DNA of 64,000 nucleotides from Lucinisca nassula (GCA_963580285.1 OY757016.1:41803124-41867123), one strand, 5' to 3'; positions 42,970 to 54,689 are shown, numbered from the stretch's first letter. Notes: generated from the letters alone by a model not told the origin. Made by a program: numbers and translations.

Positions 42970-44569
42970 AATAGGTCCATGATGATTCGCTCACCTGATT
43001 AATATTGAACAAATGAAATATTAACTTAGGTAATAAGAGTGGAGTGGAGGATTTGAGCAATTTTAGTTGACAGTGACTCTAGGAGCATTTCTGTGAAATT
43101 ATTTCAAAATCCATGGCCTGGTTAAGGAGAAGAAGATGTTTCTATTTTTAGCTCTGGCAGCCATTCTGTTCATCGGAGCAAAATGGTTTAAGCAATTTTG
43201 TAGAGGGTCATGTAAGAAAGATTCATTTGAAATTATTTCAAAATCCTTCCACTGGTTAAGGAGGATAAGTTGTTTAAAGATTTTTCTATTTTTAGCTCTG
43301 GCAACCAACTTGTTCATTCAAGGTGAATGTTTTGAGCAATTTTGGTAAAGAGTCATCCAAGGAATATTCCTCTGAAATTATTTTGAAATTAGGCCAGTGG
43401 TCTTGGAGGAGATGTCCTTTAAAGGATTTACTATTTTTAGCTCTGCCGGCCTTTTTGTTCAGTGGACCAGAACCATTTAGGCAATTTAGGTAGAAGGGCC
43501 CCAAAGGAACATTCCTGTAAAATTATTCCAAAATCTGTTCACTGGTTTACGAGATGTCTAATGTTGACAGATGAGATGTTTTCTATTTTAAGTCCAAGTG
43601 ACCCTCTTCTTCATCCATTGATTGATTGATTGTTTGGGGTTTAACATGTCAACCGCTGTCAGTCAGTTTGTGCCGTCTCCCAGAGAAAGGGAGAAAAGAG
43701 ATAGAAGAGATAGTAGAGGAGATGAAAGTGAGGGACAGAGGACAAAGAGGAAAATGAGTGAAGTATAGAAACAGAAAAAATAACTACACTTCCCCTCTCC
43801 CCTTACCTGCTGCAAGGACGGCAGGTTTGTCCAAATGTGAGCCAATATCGGCTGGATGACCCAGTGAAGCAAGATATATGTCACGTTTGCCTCGACCAAC
43901 CACCCCCTCTTCTTCAGCCAAGCTGAATGGTTTGGGCAATTTTGGATAATGGTTCACCCAAGGAATATTCCTGTAAAATTATTCCATTCACCAGTTTAGG
44001 AGGAGATGAATTTTAAGTAAAATGTTGACAGAAGAGATGTTTTCTATTTTTAGCTCTGGTGGCCATATTGTTAATTCGAACAGAACAGTTTGGGCAGTTT
44101 TGGCAGAGGTGACCCAAGGAACATCCTGTAAAATTATTTCAAAATCAGTTCACCTGTTTAGAGGAGATGTCTTTTAAGTATATTGGTGACAGACAAGATG
44201 TTTTCTACTTTGAGCTCTGGAGCTGAGTGGAACAGTTTGAACAATTTTGGTAGAGGGCCTCCCAAGGAATATTCCTGTGAAATTATTTAGAAACTGGGCC
44301 AGTGGCCTAGGAGGAGATGGTGTTTTTAAAGTTTTTATATTTTATTTTTTCTATTTTTAGCGCAGGCGGCTATCTTGTTCAGCGGAGCGGAACCATTAAG
44401 GCAATTTTGGTAGAGGGTCAGCCAAGGAACATACCTGTAAAATTATTTCAAAATCCATTCACCAGTTTAGGAGATGTCTTTTAAGTAAATTGTTGACAGA
44501 TGCACAGCACACAACTGACATCAAGCAGTCACAAAAGCTCACCATGAGCCTTTGGCTCATGTGAGCTAA
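42970..44569 (+). mobile_element. Array element T7 (~150-bp units)
   Basis: Subterminal repeat GCTCACCTGA (42989-42998) pairs with TCATGTGAGC (44558-44567). The 3' hairpin is AGCTCACCATGAGCC ttt GGCTCATGTGAGCT, ending CTAA. Units hold TTTTTAGCTCTGGC.GCCAT, GGAACATTCCTGTGAAATTA and GGTTTAGGAGGAGATG. A SINE-N copy (43612-43910) interrupts the array. Confidence 0.8.
43612..43910 (+). mobile_element. SINE-N copy
   Basis: From GTTTGGGGTTTAACATGTCA through CTCCCAGAGAAAGGGAGAAA, AGGAGATGAAAGTGAGGGAC to CTTACCTGCTGCAAGGACGG and GCCAATATCGGCTGGATGAC. A second copy at 51.06-53.19 kb is interrupted twice. This one sits inside array element T7. Confidence 0.7.
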
Positions 44570-44869
44570 AAAAGTTAACAATTTTAATTGTTTAATTATA
44601 ATTTTACTAGGCAAGCCACAAAAAACTGGCCTTCATCACATGCAGAAAAAGTGAACAGTAGCAATTTAATTTTTTGGATTCACTGTTTATCAATCACATG
44701 GTTTCTGGCATGTACAGGAGAATCTCAAAAACTTAAAACTCCAATAATTCAAAATACTTGATAATTCAAAATGGTTTGGGAGTCTTAGTCATACCAAATC
44801 AACACACAAGAAACCATGATAATTCAAAGTCTTGATAATTCATACAAAACTAGCATCTACCCTTGACTT

Positions 44870-45127
44870 TAATTTTTTTGTTGCTTTTTGTTTTAGTTTT
44901 ACAGCCATTTCAAGATCATTTCACTTATTTCAAGCTGTTTGTTAATCAGAAATTGGCGAAAACCGAAGTACCTGAAAAAAACAACAACTGACCTTCTGTT
45001 TCAGAACTTGACCTCACATATGTGGTCCAAATAAGGCTCAAACAATACATAAACCCCACTTTATATAGAACCACATCACATCTCAATGATTAAGAGTCAG
45101 CGCTCTTACCCATTAGGCCACAGAGGC
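44870..45127 (-). mobile_element. SINE-L, diverged copy
   Basis: Reverse SINE-L from GTTTTACAGCCATTTCAAGA to GCGCTCTTACCCATTAGGCC. Part of the head is replaced by about 30 bases resembling family-A MITE flank (AAACCCCACTTTATATAGAA). Confidence 0.7.
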
Positions 45128-45154
45128 ATATTATACTGTATAATATTTCAAGAA

Positions 45155-45405
45155 AAAAACAACTCTTGTCCTGCTGAATAATTTAATTTAGTAACACCCA
45201 TTTCTGACTTTCAACCATTCAGATTACTTGAGGTAATTAATTCCTACAATTTCATGAACCAAAAGTCAAACAGTGTAGATACTGGCAAACTGTTTGCCAT
45301 ACAATTTTGTAAATTGAACAAATACATTATATCAAGTAATTTCATTTGTTGATAGTCAGAAATGGGGGTGGCTTACTTAATTTATTCAGCAGGACAAGGG
45401 TTAAC
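45155..45405. mobile_element. Family-G MITE
   Basis: CTTGTCCTGCTGAATAATTT left, AGCAGGACAAGGGTTAA right, and interior GTCAAACAGTGTAGATACTG. Confidence 0.75.
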
Positions 45406-45627
45406 AATTTTGTTTTATTAGACAACTCCTGAAAAACTGGCCTTTATCACAAACCAAACTGCAAAGACTGAAGTAGGACTTGTCATCCCAACATTTGTTT
45501 GGGGAATTGATACACCTGAAAGCTTCCTTTTAACAAGGCCAACAACTTTCACAACTTTCTGTCTGCTTGTTTTGAAATGAATCCCTCTAAAAAAGACCTC
45601 CTTTTGGGGTCTACTCTTGAAAGAAAG

Positions 45628-46020
45628 AACAAGATGTGTTTGTGAAACAAGAACATGTCCCCGGGCAAGGTCATTTTTTTCAAAGTTAATCACAGGTCAA
45701 GGTCAAGGTCAAGGTCACAAGTCATAATTGTTGTATGAGTAGGAAGCCTTTGTCACAAGGTCCCTACATGCCACATATGAAGGCTCTATCTCAAATCGTT
45801 AGAAAGTTATGATCAATGTTATTTTTTTATTTAAAGTAGGTCAGGTCAAAATTTTTTGCATAAGTGGGAAGCTCTTGTCACAAGGGACCTACAAGCTAAA
45901 TATGAAGGCTCTATCTCGAACAGTATAAAGTTATGACCAAGTTAAAGTTGTTGAACCAACCGACAAACAGACAGGGCAAAAACAATATTATGTCCCCACT
46001 ATCGCTACCGGGGATGTAAA
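45628..46020 (+). mobile_element. Array element T8 (short relative of T4)
   Basis: AACAAGATGTGTTTGTGAAA start, subterminal ATGTCCCCGG (45655-45664), right partner CCGGGGATGT (46008-46017). About two units of TAGGTCAGGTCAAAATTTTT / TATGAAGGCTCTATCTC. Confidence 0.78.
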
Positions 46021-46137
46021 AACATCTACTTTCTGGCCTTCTCTTGAAGGAAAGAATTTGCTCTAAAAGTGAGCATTTGCTCTAAAAGAGAGCATATTCT
46101 TTCCTTTCAGAGAAGACCACCATTGATACAGGAGACA

Positions 46138-46425
46138 ACTAGAAATGTGTTGATACATTATGCATGCCCCCACCCAGAGGCTATTTTCAAACAGAAACAA
46201 GCATTTTGCAAAACTTGAAGTTGAAAAAGGGCCATAACTTCCATAATAATTGGCACATTTAAACCTAAATCAAACTTGACCTCTATTTTTACAGATTGTA
46301 TAAATGTGAATAAAATAATACACTTATCTTTTTGAAAGATATCAAATGTAAATCATTTCATACATACAGGATGGACAAGACTTGCATAAGTATGGATGGA
46401 CAGACATTTTCCTTAACACTGCCCT
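46138..46425 (+). mobile_element. Array element T12, fragment
   Basis: AACTAGAAATGTGTTGATAC start with ATGT/ACAT hairpin, AAAGGGCCATAACTTCCATA, and GGATGGACAGACATTTT at the right. A single unit with no terminal hairpin. Confidence 0.5.
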
Positions 46426-46427
46426 GT

Positions 46428-46656
46428 TAACCCTTTTTGTACCAAATAGAATCTTCCTACTTGTATATACAGAAGGAGTCCATTTCAAAATTTAGGGGTG
46501 TCAGGATGTGTTTCCTTCAAAATCTATTTGGAAACTGGCTGAATGTTTTGCAAACAGTGTAGGCCCTGATCAGACGCTGCATTCTGCGGCGTCTGATCTG
46601 GGCCTGCACTGTTTGCCAATTACCCGTTTTGGGGTATTTGGTACTAAATGGGTTAA
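46428..46656. mobile_element. Family-F MITE
   Basis: TTAACCCTTTTTGTACCAAA left, TTTGGTACTAAATGGGTTAA right, central hairpin GATCAGACGC...GCGTCTGATC with GCAAACAGTGTAGGCCC arms. Confidence 0.85.
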
Positions 46657-46659
46657 CAC

Positions 46660-47060
46660 AATTGGCTGTGAGGAATACTGTGGGTGGGGAAAGTTTAAAT
46701 AATGCAGGAGAAAGACTGAGAAAAAAATCCTGTTTACTGTGAATTTTAGCAAGTGTATCACAAATGATGATAAAATGTCTTTGGAGCTGCTATTTGAGGA
46801 GTAAGGAAAGCTGTCTGTTGCACAGTCAAAAAACGTATATGTACTTTACAGCATTGCACTAAAATGAAATTCGCAAGTGTAAGATATATGTAATTTTCCA
46901 TTTGAAAAACTAGAGATTCTTAGACATGTTGCATGCAAAAATGCTTCAAGAAAAATACCTTCAATCGATTAATGAATTCCATGCATAAACTTGACAGCAC
47001 AATAGGAACTTTGAACTTATTTCGGTTCCCAAGTTGGACACTGTATTATTGTAAGATTAT
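46660..47060. other. No recognised feature
   Basis: AT-rich sequence between family-F and family-G MITEs. Confidence 0.5.
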
Positions 47061-47067
47061 ACTGTAT

Positions 47068-47280
47068 TTAACCCTTCTCTTGCTGAATATTCATTTTAGC
47101 CACACCCATCTGTGACTTTGAACCAATCAGATTACTTGATGTAATTTATTCCTACAAATTCATAAAATGAATGTCAAACAGTGTAGATCCTGGTCAGATG
47201 GCTTCTTTAGAAGCCATCTGATGTGGATCTACCTGTTTGCAAAGATATGGGTTGTCGTGAACAGCAAGATAAGAGTTTTT
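47068..47280. mobile_element. Family-G MITE with GATCAGA hairpin core
   Basis: TTAACCCTTCTCTTGCTGAA left, core AGATGGCTTC...GAAGCCATCT, right GAACAGCAAGATAAGAG. Confidence 0.8.
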
Positions 47281-47311
47281 ACTTGAGTGTATGTAATGTG
47301 ACTAATTAGGG

Positions 47312-47400
47312 GATAACTGTGTCCAAAATTGTTATTTGGGGAAGTAAATTGTCAGATCTCAGTCACAAATTCAGAATTTACAACCATAAAACCAACAATA
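47312..47400. mobile_element. Half copy of the GGGGATAACTG foldback MITE
   Basis: GGGGATAACTGTGTCCAAAA then TTGTTATTTGGGGAAG, and ACAACCATAAAACCAACAAT. The right end is missing. Confidence 0.6.
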
Positions 47401-47565
47401 TAACTCATCAAATAGTAATTTTATTCCTAAAGAGTATTAGAATGCATATGTACATATAAAACACTGAAAAAAAGTAAGGAAATGCCAAGCACAGACGAGT
47501 TTTGTAATAATATATGAACCAACAATAAATAATAAAGAGAATATCATTACCATAATGATCCTTAG

Positions 47566-47672
47566 TATTGGGGCAGACAGGCCTAAGCATACAGTGCAGA
47601 CCCAGATCAGACTGCTCCTGAAGGAGCAGTCTGATCAGGGTCTACACTGTTTACCATTCTGTCTGCAGTTTT
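47566..47672. repeat. Family-H hairpin
   Basis: GGGGCAGACAGGCCTAAGCA, CAGTGCAGACCCAGATCAGA, CTGCTCCTGAAGGAGCAG (perfect centre), TCTGATCAGGGTCTACACTG. Confidence 0.83.
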
Positions 47673-47919
47673 TAGACTCCTTGCTGGATCAAGAAACAAA
47701 TTTGTTAAAATTTTAGGAGAATAACAGCAAGTTCTCAAGGTGTCCGATTTTTTTAGGATTTTTACGGAAATCCTTTCACCTCTGAGTTTCTGGAGTGGAC
47801 TCTTCTGTCTTTGAATTTGGACACGCCCATTCTTGAAAATAGGGGGATTTACTCAAAATCCATAAAAAGTTGGCAAACAATGATCTAGATGACATCACAT
47901 TAACAAGTTTGTGAAATTC

Positions 47920-48100
47920 ACCCCTCAAAACCCTTCTTTATACAGTGGTATACATTATTTTGCTAATTTCTGTTCCAACACATAGGTTGTGGGTTCTCAT
48001 TAGAACGGCCTCGTTGATGTGGTTCTAACGAGCACCCATAGCCTATGTTTGGGAGTAGCATTAAGACTAATATCACAAATTTTCAATGGAAAAGTTAACC
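47920..48100. mobile_element. Family-A MITE
   Basis: Arm CAACACATAGGTTGTGGGTT, core AACGGCCTCGTTGATGTGGT, right GAGCACCCATAGCCTATG. Confidence 0.7.
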
Positions 48101-48117
48101 TTTTGCAGATCTGAAAA

Positions 48118-48600
48118 AATGCTTCTCAAAACCCCTCTTTATACAGGGGTATACATTATTTTGCCAATTTCTGTTTCAAGACATAGGTTGTGGGTTCTCA
48201 TTAGAACCGCCTTATTGAGGTAGTTCTAACGAGCACCCACAGCCTATGTTTTGAAGTAGCATTACCGATAGACTAATATTACAAATTTTCATCGGAAAAG
48301 TTAACCTTTTGCAGATCAGGGGCCAGTTGTTCAAAGCATCGTTAGCTTAACAAGCTCGTTAGTGGTCAAATTGTTAACTGTTCTAGCAAGAACAATGTTG
48401 AATATTTTGGATTTTTGCTAAAAAAAATTGTGAGCAGCCTTTGCATCCACAAAAGCTGCTCACATTTTTTCAGCAAAAATTTTAGCATATTTGCCATGTT
48501 TAATGATCTAAGTTTTAAGGATATGTTAATAAACGATGTCGTTAGTTTTGAACAACTGGCCCCTGAAAAAAAGCGTTATGTCACATGGTAAAGTTACCGT
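48118..48600. mobile_element. Family-A MITE split by a foldback element
   Basis: Near-duplicate of the copy just upstream (shared AAGTTAACCTTTTGCAGATC). The 249-bp element at 48317-48565 interrupts it. Confidence 0.75.
48317..48565. mobile_element. Foldback MITE with CAGGGGCCAGTTGTTCAAA ends
   Basis: Ends CAGGGGCCAGTTGTTCAAA and the inverse (TTTGAACAACTGGCCCCTG) match perfectly. An inner hairpin TTTTGCTAAAAAAAATTGTGAGCAGC / GCTGCTCAC...AGCAAAA forms the centre. Comparison with the adjacent copy gives the empty site GCAGATCTGAAAAAATGC. Confidence 0.82.
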
Positions 48601-48879
48601 AATTAGATGGCTCATTACGAGCCACCACATCTGGATCACATTGTCTACATAGGCCTCTGTACCTACAGGGCTGAAATAGTGAAATCAATATAACAAACAA
48701 TCAAATATAGGCAAATATAAATATGTAAAAGCAAAAGAATTTTTACACCTGAATACAAAATGCACCAAAATTGGAAATATTTGTTAACATGTAAAATAGT
48801 ATGCTTACTGAGTAGAAATAATAATATCTATAAATAACGACAAAAAGAAACAATAATACTAGTGTTTTTTGATGTTTTT

Positions 48880-49045
48880 TTTTTGTTTTAATCTGTTTTT
48901 GGAGTTTAACGACCAAGTCAACACTTTTTAGGTCATATCAAGCTGGCCCATATACCTAACCACACTTTTCCCATAAGCTCACCTAAAATTGACAACTGCC
49001 CTTCTTGAATCAGCAGGAGAGAATGACTGTAGAAAATCCAAGATA
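48880..49045 (-). mobile_element. SINE-D fragment
   Basis: GAGTTTAACGACCAAGTCAA to TGACAACTGCCCTTCTTGAA. Abuts a SINE-C copy. Confidence 0.7.
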
Positions 49046-49061
49046 AAACATTTTTAATTTT

Positions 49062-49330
49062 TGTTTGATTTGAGGTTTAACGTCCCCGTCAACACTGTAT
49101 AGGTCATTTTGGAAACTTTGCTTCCAATTTTGTGGGACTTTTACCCGACATTGAGATAAAATGACATCTCAAGCCCTGCCACCCAATGAAACCAATAGGG
49201 TTTATATGCATTAGCGGTCCAACTCACACCACTTTTCCTGGGAAGGCTTAGAATCTCAAAGCATTTTACCAGCACTAGGGTGTGGTCGGTGTCAGCTCAG
49301 CGTTGAAATATCATGCAGCCCATCTATTTG
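49062..49330 (-). mobile_element. SINE-C copy
   Basis: Reverse copy: GAGGTTTAACGTCCCCGTCA through ACCCAATGAAACCAATAGGG to ATCATGCAGCCCATCTATTT. Confidence 0.85.
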
Positions 49331-49339
49331 ATAATTTCT

Positions 49340-49625
49340 TTACATTAGAAAACATGCTTAAACAAATACATTGAAACCGTTATAGCCGAAAAAATGAAAA
49401 TTTTAAGATGAAAAAATGTGATATTTTTCTTATTTATGCTCAAAATATAGATTGTGGGTACCCGTTAGAACCGCCTCATTGAGGCGGTTCTAACGAGTAC
49501 CCACAACCTATGTCTTGGAGCAGAAATAAGTAAAATAATGTGTACCCCCCTAAACCCCAGTTTTACTATATAAAAGTGGGGTTCAAGGGGGTCAAAATCA
49601 TATAGGCGTGTTTTTGTGATGAGCC
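49340..49625. mobile_element. Family-A MITE
   Basis: AACATGCTTAAACAAATACA left, perfect core ACCGCCTCATTGAGGCGGT, right TATAGGCGTGTTTTTGTGAT. Confidence 0.85.
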
Positions 49626-49754
49626 CCGATCGGCTGGGCCGCTTTAAAGATGTACATGCAATTATGAAACAAGGCAATGTCACACCAGTGATTATAGTTG
49701 TTGAGAAATGGACTTGAACGTTTAAGTTGACTCTTTGGATGATGTACATTACAG

Positions 49755-50010
49755 TGACATACCCATGTGTCATAGTGCATTTTTTCACATCTCCAAAATG
49801 CCTACTTTTCTGATGAAAATCTGTGATATATTTCTTATTTATACTGCAAACATAGGTTGCAGGTGCTCGTTAGAACCGCCTCATTGAGGCGGTTCTAACG
49901 AGTATCCACAACCTTTGTCTTGGAACAGAAATAAGAAAAATAATGTTTATCCCATAAACCCCAGTTTTCTCTACATAAAGTGGGATTTAGGGGTGCTTAC
50001 TTTACAGATG
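49755..50010. mobile_element. Family-A MITE (variant ends)
   Basis: ACAGTGACATACCCATGTGT left, perfect core ACCGCCTCATTGAGGCGGT, right arm CCATAAACCCCAGTTTTCTC. Confidence 0.8.
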
Positions 50011-50535
50011 AATGTTGAGCCAATTGACTGATGTCAGAACACACTCGGAAAACCCCACTCCAATTTTGTGACATGCTTAAAGCAAGCGCAACAAAAAACA
50101 AAAACAGATTTATAGTTCATATTCACGTGAAATATAGAATAAAGAATCATTTTAAATAACAAACTGTGTAATAAGAATAAAGTACATCTGAGAAATACAT
50201 AACTTTACATTTATCATATGTCATCGCGTCTGAGAATGTTATAATGCCATGTGATACATTGGATAATGCATTAGTGGATTAAATATGCAAATTAGTTGGA
50301 TACACCATGTAACGTCACACTTAGGACGTTCTTAACAACATCACATTTACTAATGGCAGAATATTGACATTTTGTTAAAAATCGCAAATAAAATGCATTT
50401 TTAATAGAAACTTGCATTCGTGCCAATGTATTATAATGATTTTGTTAAATTCAGTAATACATGAGCACGCATTAAAACCAACAGTAAGACCTGTGCAACC
50501 AAGAAACACACAGATCATCCTTCACATCTGCCCAA
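50010..50535. other. No recognised feature
   Basis: AT-rich, with no shared repeat and no coherent frame. Confidence 0.5.
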
Positions 50536-50539
50536 AACC

Positions 50540-50768
50540 ATCCGGGACCCCCACCCATTGCGGCAGAGGTAGAGACTGACCACACATGAGTACTGGTAAA
50601 CAACTTATAAGGTCGAGGCCTGTCCAGGAAAAGTGGTTCGAGTCCAACCACTCCTTAAGCCCTAAGGGTTTCTTTTGGCAGTAGGGCTTGAGATGTCATT
50701 TCATCTCAATGTTGGGTAAAAGTTCCATAAAATTGAAAGCAACATCTCCAAAATTACCTAAATAGTAT
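50540..50768 (+). mobile_element. SINE-C, diverged copy
   Basis: CCCCCACCCATTGCGGCAGA start. AGTGGTTCGAGTCCAACCAC shows an unusually clear box B-like sequence. It runs to the CCTAAATAGTA position, where a family-F MITE begins. Confidence 0.75.
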
Positions 50769-50998
50769 TTAACCCATTTTGTACCAGAAACCCTAAAACG
50801 GGTACCTGGGCAAACAGTGCAGGCCTAGATCACACGCCATATAATGCGGTGTCTGATCAGGGTCTCCACTGTTTGCTAAAAGTTCAGTCATTTTCCAAAT
50901 CAATTTTGAAGAAAACACAACATGACACTCCTAAATTTTGAAATGGACTCCTGCTATATATAAGGAGGAAGATTCCATTTGGTACGAAAAGGGTTAAT
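50769..50998. mobile_element. Family-F MITE
   Basis: TTAACCCATTTTGTACCAGA left, TTTGGTACGAAAAGGGTTAA right, core GCAAACAGTGCAGGCCTAGA and GTGTCTGATCAGGGTC. Confidence 0.85.
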
Positions 50999-51135
50999 GG
51001 GGATATGGAATCTCAACAGAAACAAACAAACATGAGGTTTCATTTATCTCTATTTGGTGTAGATCGAAAAATTGTGTTGGGGTTTAACCACACATCAACC
51101 CTCTGGATCATTTTGTGTTGTCTCCCAGAGAAAGG

Positions 51136-51428
51136 GAGAATTTGATTGTTTGATTTGAGGTTTAACGTCCCCGTCAACACTGTAACGGTCATTTTGGAGA
51201 CGGTGTTTCCAATTTTGTGGGACTTTTACCCAACATTGAGATCAAGCCTTCCCACCCAATGATACCAATGGGGCTTATAAGCATGGACAGTTCGACACTT
51301 GCACCGCTTTGCCTGGGCAGGCTTAGATCCTCTGAGCAGTTTACCAGTACTCGTGTGCGGGTCAGTTTCAGCTCTGCGTAGAAGCATCATGCAGCCCATC
51401 TATTTCTTCAAGGCCCAATGGGCGGGGG
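51136..51428 (-). mobile_element. SINE-C inserted in SINE-N
   Basis: Reverse complete SINE-C. Flanks CCCAGAGAAAGGGAGAA and CCCAGATAAAGGGAGAA (one difference) match the uninterrupted sequence of another SINE-N copy at about 43680. Confidence 0.88.
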
Positions 51429-51530
51429 CCCAGATAAAGGGAGAAAAGACATAGAAGAGATAGTAGAGGAGCTGAAAGTGAGGGACAGGGGAAAAAGAGG
51501 AAAATAAATGGAAGTGTAGAAACAGAAGAA

Positions 51531-53100
51531 ACTAGAGCTGTCAGAGGATCTGACTATAGCCCCGCTTCAGCGCTGTCAGAGAAGAAAGTTATTTAAGCTG
51601 CAGAGAAAACAGTTATGAACAAGAAATAACTGTTGAAAATTTTACATTATCTGGAAAAACTCTCCTTGTCCCTCATTTCAATGAGCATGATACATTACCA
51701 GAATGTCCATGTTTATACTAAATTTCATCTTCCATTTTTCAATGTTCAAAGGGTAATAACTCCTAAAGTAGGCAAATCAGAGTCAGGGTTCCTGCGCTCT
51801 GCACATTGTCTCATGGTGCTTTACACTTGTGTGAAGTGTCATGAAAATATCTCAAATGGTTTGTGAGTTATGGAGCCGACACAGTCAAAATTGCCTTTTT
51901 AAATGTTCAAAGGGCAATAACTCCTAAAGTAGGCAAACCAGAGTTATGGTTCCTGCACTCTGCACATCATCTCAAGGTGCTTTTCATTTATTTGAAGTTT
52001 CATGAAAATATCAGAAACGGTTATGGAGCGGATATAGTTAAAATTGCCATTTTTTAATATTCAAAAGCCTATAACTGAAAAAGTAGACAATCCAGAGTTT
52101 GGGTTCCTGCGCTCTGCACACGTAATATGGTGCTTTACATTTGTGTGAAGTTTCATAAAATTATCTCAAACGGTTTTTGAGTTATCGAGCAAAGACGGCT
52201 AAAATTGATATTTTTCAATATTCAAAGGGAAATAACTCAAAAATTAGGCAATCCAGAGTTATGGTTCCTGCACTCTGCACACCATCTCATGGTGTTTAAT
52301 GTTTTTGTGAAGTTTCATGAAAATATGTGAATGGGTTTTAAAGTTATGGAGCGGACACGAAAATTGTTAACAGACACAGACAGACACACAGACAGACACA
52401 CAGAAAATACGAAAACCAGAGTTATGGTTCTTGCGCTCTGCACATTGTCTCATAGTGCTTAACATTTGTGTGAAGTTTCATGAAATTTTCTCAAACGGTT
52501 TTCGAGTTATGAAGCGGACACTGTTAAAATTGCCATTTTTCAATGTTCAAAGGGCAAAAACTCCAAAAATAAGCAATGCAGAGTTTTGGTTCCTGCGCTC
52601 TGCACATCGTCTCATAGTGCTTAACATTTGTGTGAAGTTTCCTAAAAATATCTCAAACGGTTTTCGAGTTATGAAGCGGACACAATTAAAATTGCCATTT
52701 TTCAATGTTCAAAGGGCAATAACTCCAAAAGTAGGCAATCCACAGTTATAATTCCTTCGCTCTGCACATTGTCTTATGGTGTTTAACATTTGTGTGAAGT
52801 TTCATGAAAATATGTTAAGCAGATACAAAGTTATGGAGCCAACACAAATTAACGGAATCACGGAATTACGGAATTACGGAAAATGTTCAAAGGGCAATAA
52901 CTCCAAAAGTAGGCAATCCACAGTTATAATTCTTTCGCTCTGCACATTGTCTTATGGTGTTTAACATTTGTGTGAAGTTTCATGAAAATATGTTAAGCAG
53001 ATACAAAGTTATGGAGCCAACACAAATTAACGGAATCACGGAATGACAGAAGGACATGGCAAATCCAATATAGCCCCACTTTTTCAAAGCGGGGCTATAA
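51531..53100 (+). mobile_element. Array element T9 (~155-bp units) inserted in SINE-N
   Basis: Start ACTAGAGCTG, hairpin GTCAGAggaTCTGAC (51540-51554), subterminal TATAGCCCCGC (51555-51565). The exact inverse GCGGGGCTATA (53089-53099) lies in the 3' hairpin. About seven units with GTTCAAAGGGCAATAACTCC, CTGCGCTCTGCACATTGTCT and AAACGGTTTTCGAGTTATG. SINE-N sequence on both sides defines the borders. The target reads GAAGAAA|TAACAG. Confidence 0.85.
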
Positions 53101-53307
53101 TAACAGCAATGGTATCCTCCTCTACCCATACCTGCTGCAAGGACAACAGGCCTTGCCCAACTGTAAGCCAATATTACCTGGATGCTGTAGAAGGTTCATG
53201 TGTTCATTAAGAGTGATCAGGCCGAGCAGATGTGCAATCTGATCGAAGTCTTCACTGGTCACATGCATCTTACTGTTGGTTTTATCTAGCTCTAACTCAT
53301 TTACATA

Positions 53308-53485
53308 CAGTCAAACGTGTCTTAGTGGCCACCTCTATTAAGCAAGCAACCTGTCTTAAGCAAGCAGGCATTCAGTTCCCGAAAAAGGATAATGCATTAA
53401 AATTCACCTGTGTTAAGCAAGCACTTGCCTTAAGCAAGCACTTTTTGAATATCCCAGAGGTGCTTGCTTAATACAGGTTGGACTG
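53308..53485. mobile_element. TA-flanked foldback MITE
   Basis: Ends CAGTCAAACGTGTCTTAGTG and the inverse of TTAATACAGGTTGGACTG, with TA on both sides. The interior repeats TTAAGCAAGCA in both orientations. Confidence 0.8.
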
Positions 53486-53629
53486 TACATGTGAAAAATG
53501 CCTCATTTTAATATTAAATTTTGAGAAATTCACAACTCTCACACTATTAAAGACATTACATCAACATTTAACCATAAACACTCTCTGGGCTAATTCAGCA
53601 GACAATAAATTGTTGATATTCTTCTTATC

Positions 53630-53720
53630 TTTCCCAGAAAACAGGAATTGACATCTCATGCAAATTGTCTCCATAGGAGACAATTTGCATGAAATGCCAA
53701 ATCCTGTTTTCTGGAAGTCT
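53630..53720. repeat. Foldback MITE (TGTCTCC hairpin)
   Basis: CCCAGAAAACAGGAATTGAC, ATGCAAATTGTCTCC pairs with GGAGACAATTTGCAT, then CCTGTTTTCTGG. A second copy is at 54050-54186. Confidence 0.78.
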
Positions 53721-54049
53721 TAGATAATAAAATGAAAATTCAAAATGTCGTCTGCTGAAAAAAAAATACCCAGGATGCAGAGCGTTAAGAAGTTCACAAC
53801 AACATATAAAACCCACCGTTCTCATCATGAAATAGCACTTTTAACAAAAATAGCTCAATTCTCAGCAAAAAGTAAGTCCCTATATAAATATCAACACATC
53901 TAGGAAGCTTTTTCACAAATGCTAAAAGGACCAATGAAGGTGCTTAATAACACGACATTACAACATTTAAATATTCAATATTGCAAAGACACTGATATTA
54001 TTTCAGCAACACGTGTGTTATGGTTTAACACGTGTGTTGGGCAAATTTG

Positions 54050-54186
54050 GCAGATGACAAATTGTTGATTTTTTTCTTATTTTTCTCAGAAAACAGGACT
54101 TGACATCTCATGCAAATTGTCTCCATGCTTGAAATGTCAATCCTGTTTACTGGGAAAATCAGAAAAATATCAACAATTTGTCGTCT
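54050..54186. repeat. Foldback MITE, second copy
   Basis: CAGATGACAAATTGTTGATT and CAACAATTTGTCGTCTG ends, AAAACAGGACTTGACATCTC inside. Abuts the family-B fragment. Confidence 0.75.
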
Positions 54187-54285
54187 GCTGCGTGATTTGA
54201 TCTACTTTACAACTGACCTTAAAACTATGATTTACAACACAACAAATCACAGCTAGAGCTGATCTATTTCTTAATCAAAAGAATA
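54187..54285. mobile_element. Family-B MITE fragment
   Basis: GCGTGATTTGATCTACTTTA, ACAACACAACAAATCACAGC and AGAGCTGATCTATTTCTTAA are the right half of the first family-B palindrome. Confidence 0.65.
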
Positions 54286-54309
54286 TTTCCAAGTGATCCT
54301 ATGTCTTTG

Positions 54310-54570
54310 ATAAACACACTATGATAACACACCCGTGGGGAATAGTGCATTTTTTTTTCAAATCTCCAAAATGGCTACTTTTCTGATGTAAAACTGTTTT
54401 CTTATTTGTACTGCAAACATAGGTTGTTGGTGCTCGTTAGAACTGCCTCAATGATGCGGTTCTAATGAGTACCAACAACCTATGTCTTGGAGCAGAAATA
54501 AGAAAAATAATGTTTCACCCGTAAACCAGTTTTTTTCTACATGAAGAGGGTTTAGATGGGGTGGGGGAGG
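54310..54570. mobile_element. Family-A MITE (variant ends)
   Basis: ACACACTATGATAACACACC left, core AGAACTGCCTCAATGATGCG, and the right arm to CTACATGAAGAGGGTTTAGA. Confidence 0.75.
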
Positions 54571-54689
54571 GGGGATGCATTTCACGGATGAACGTGAACT
54601 ACCCTATCATGAATACATTTTCATGGTCCCAAAGCTGTTTGAGGCATTAAAGTTTGACTGTATAAAGAAACAAATTTTTCCCTTCTTTT

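Larger units (their letters stand above)
51060..53190 (+). mobile_element. SINE-N copy interrupted by SINE-C and array element T9
   Basis: SINE-N pieces at 51060-51135, 51429-51530 and 53101-53190 (CATACCTGCTGCAAGGACAA) are collinear with the copy at 43.6-43.9 kb. The two gaps are exactly the SINE-C copy and the array element. Confidence 0.78.
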
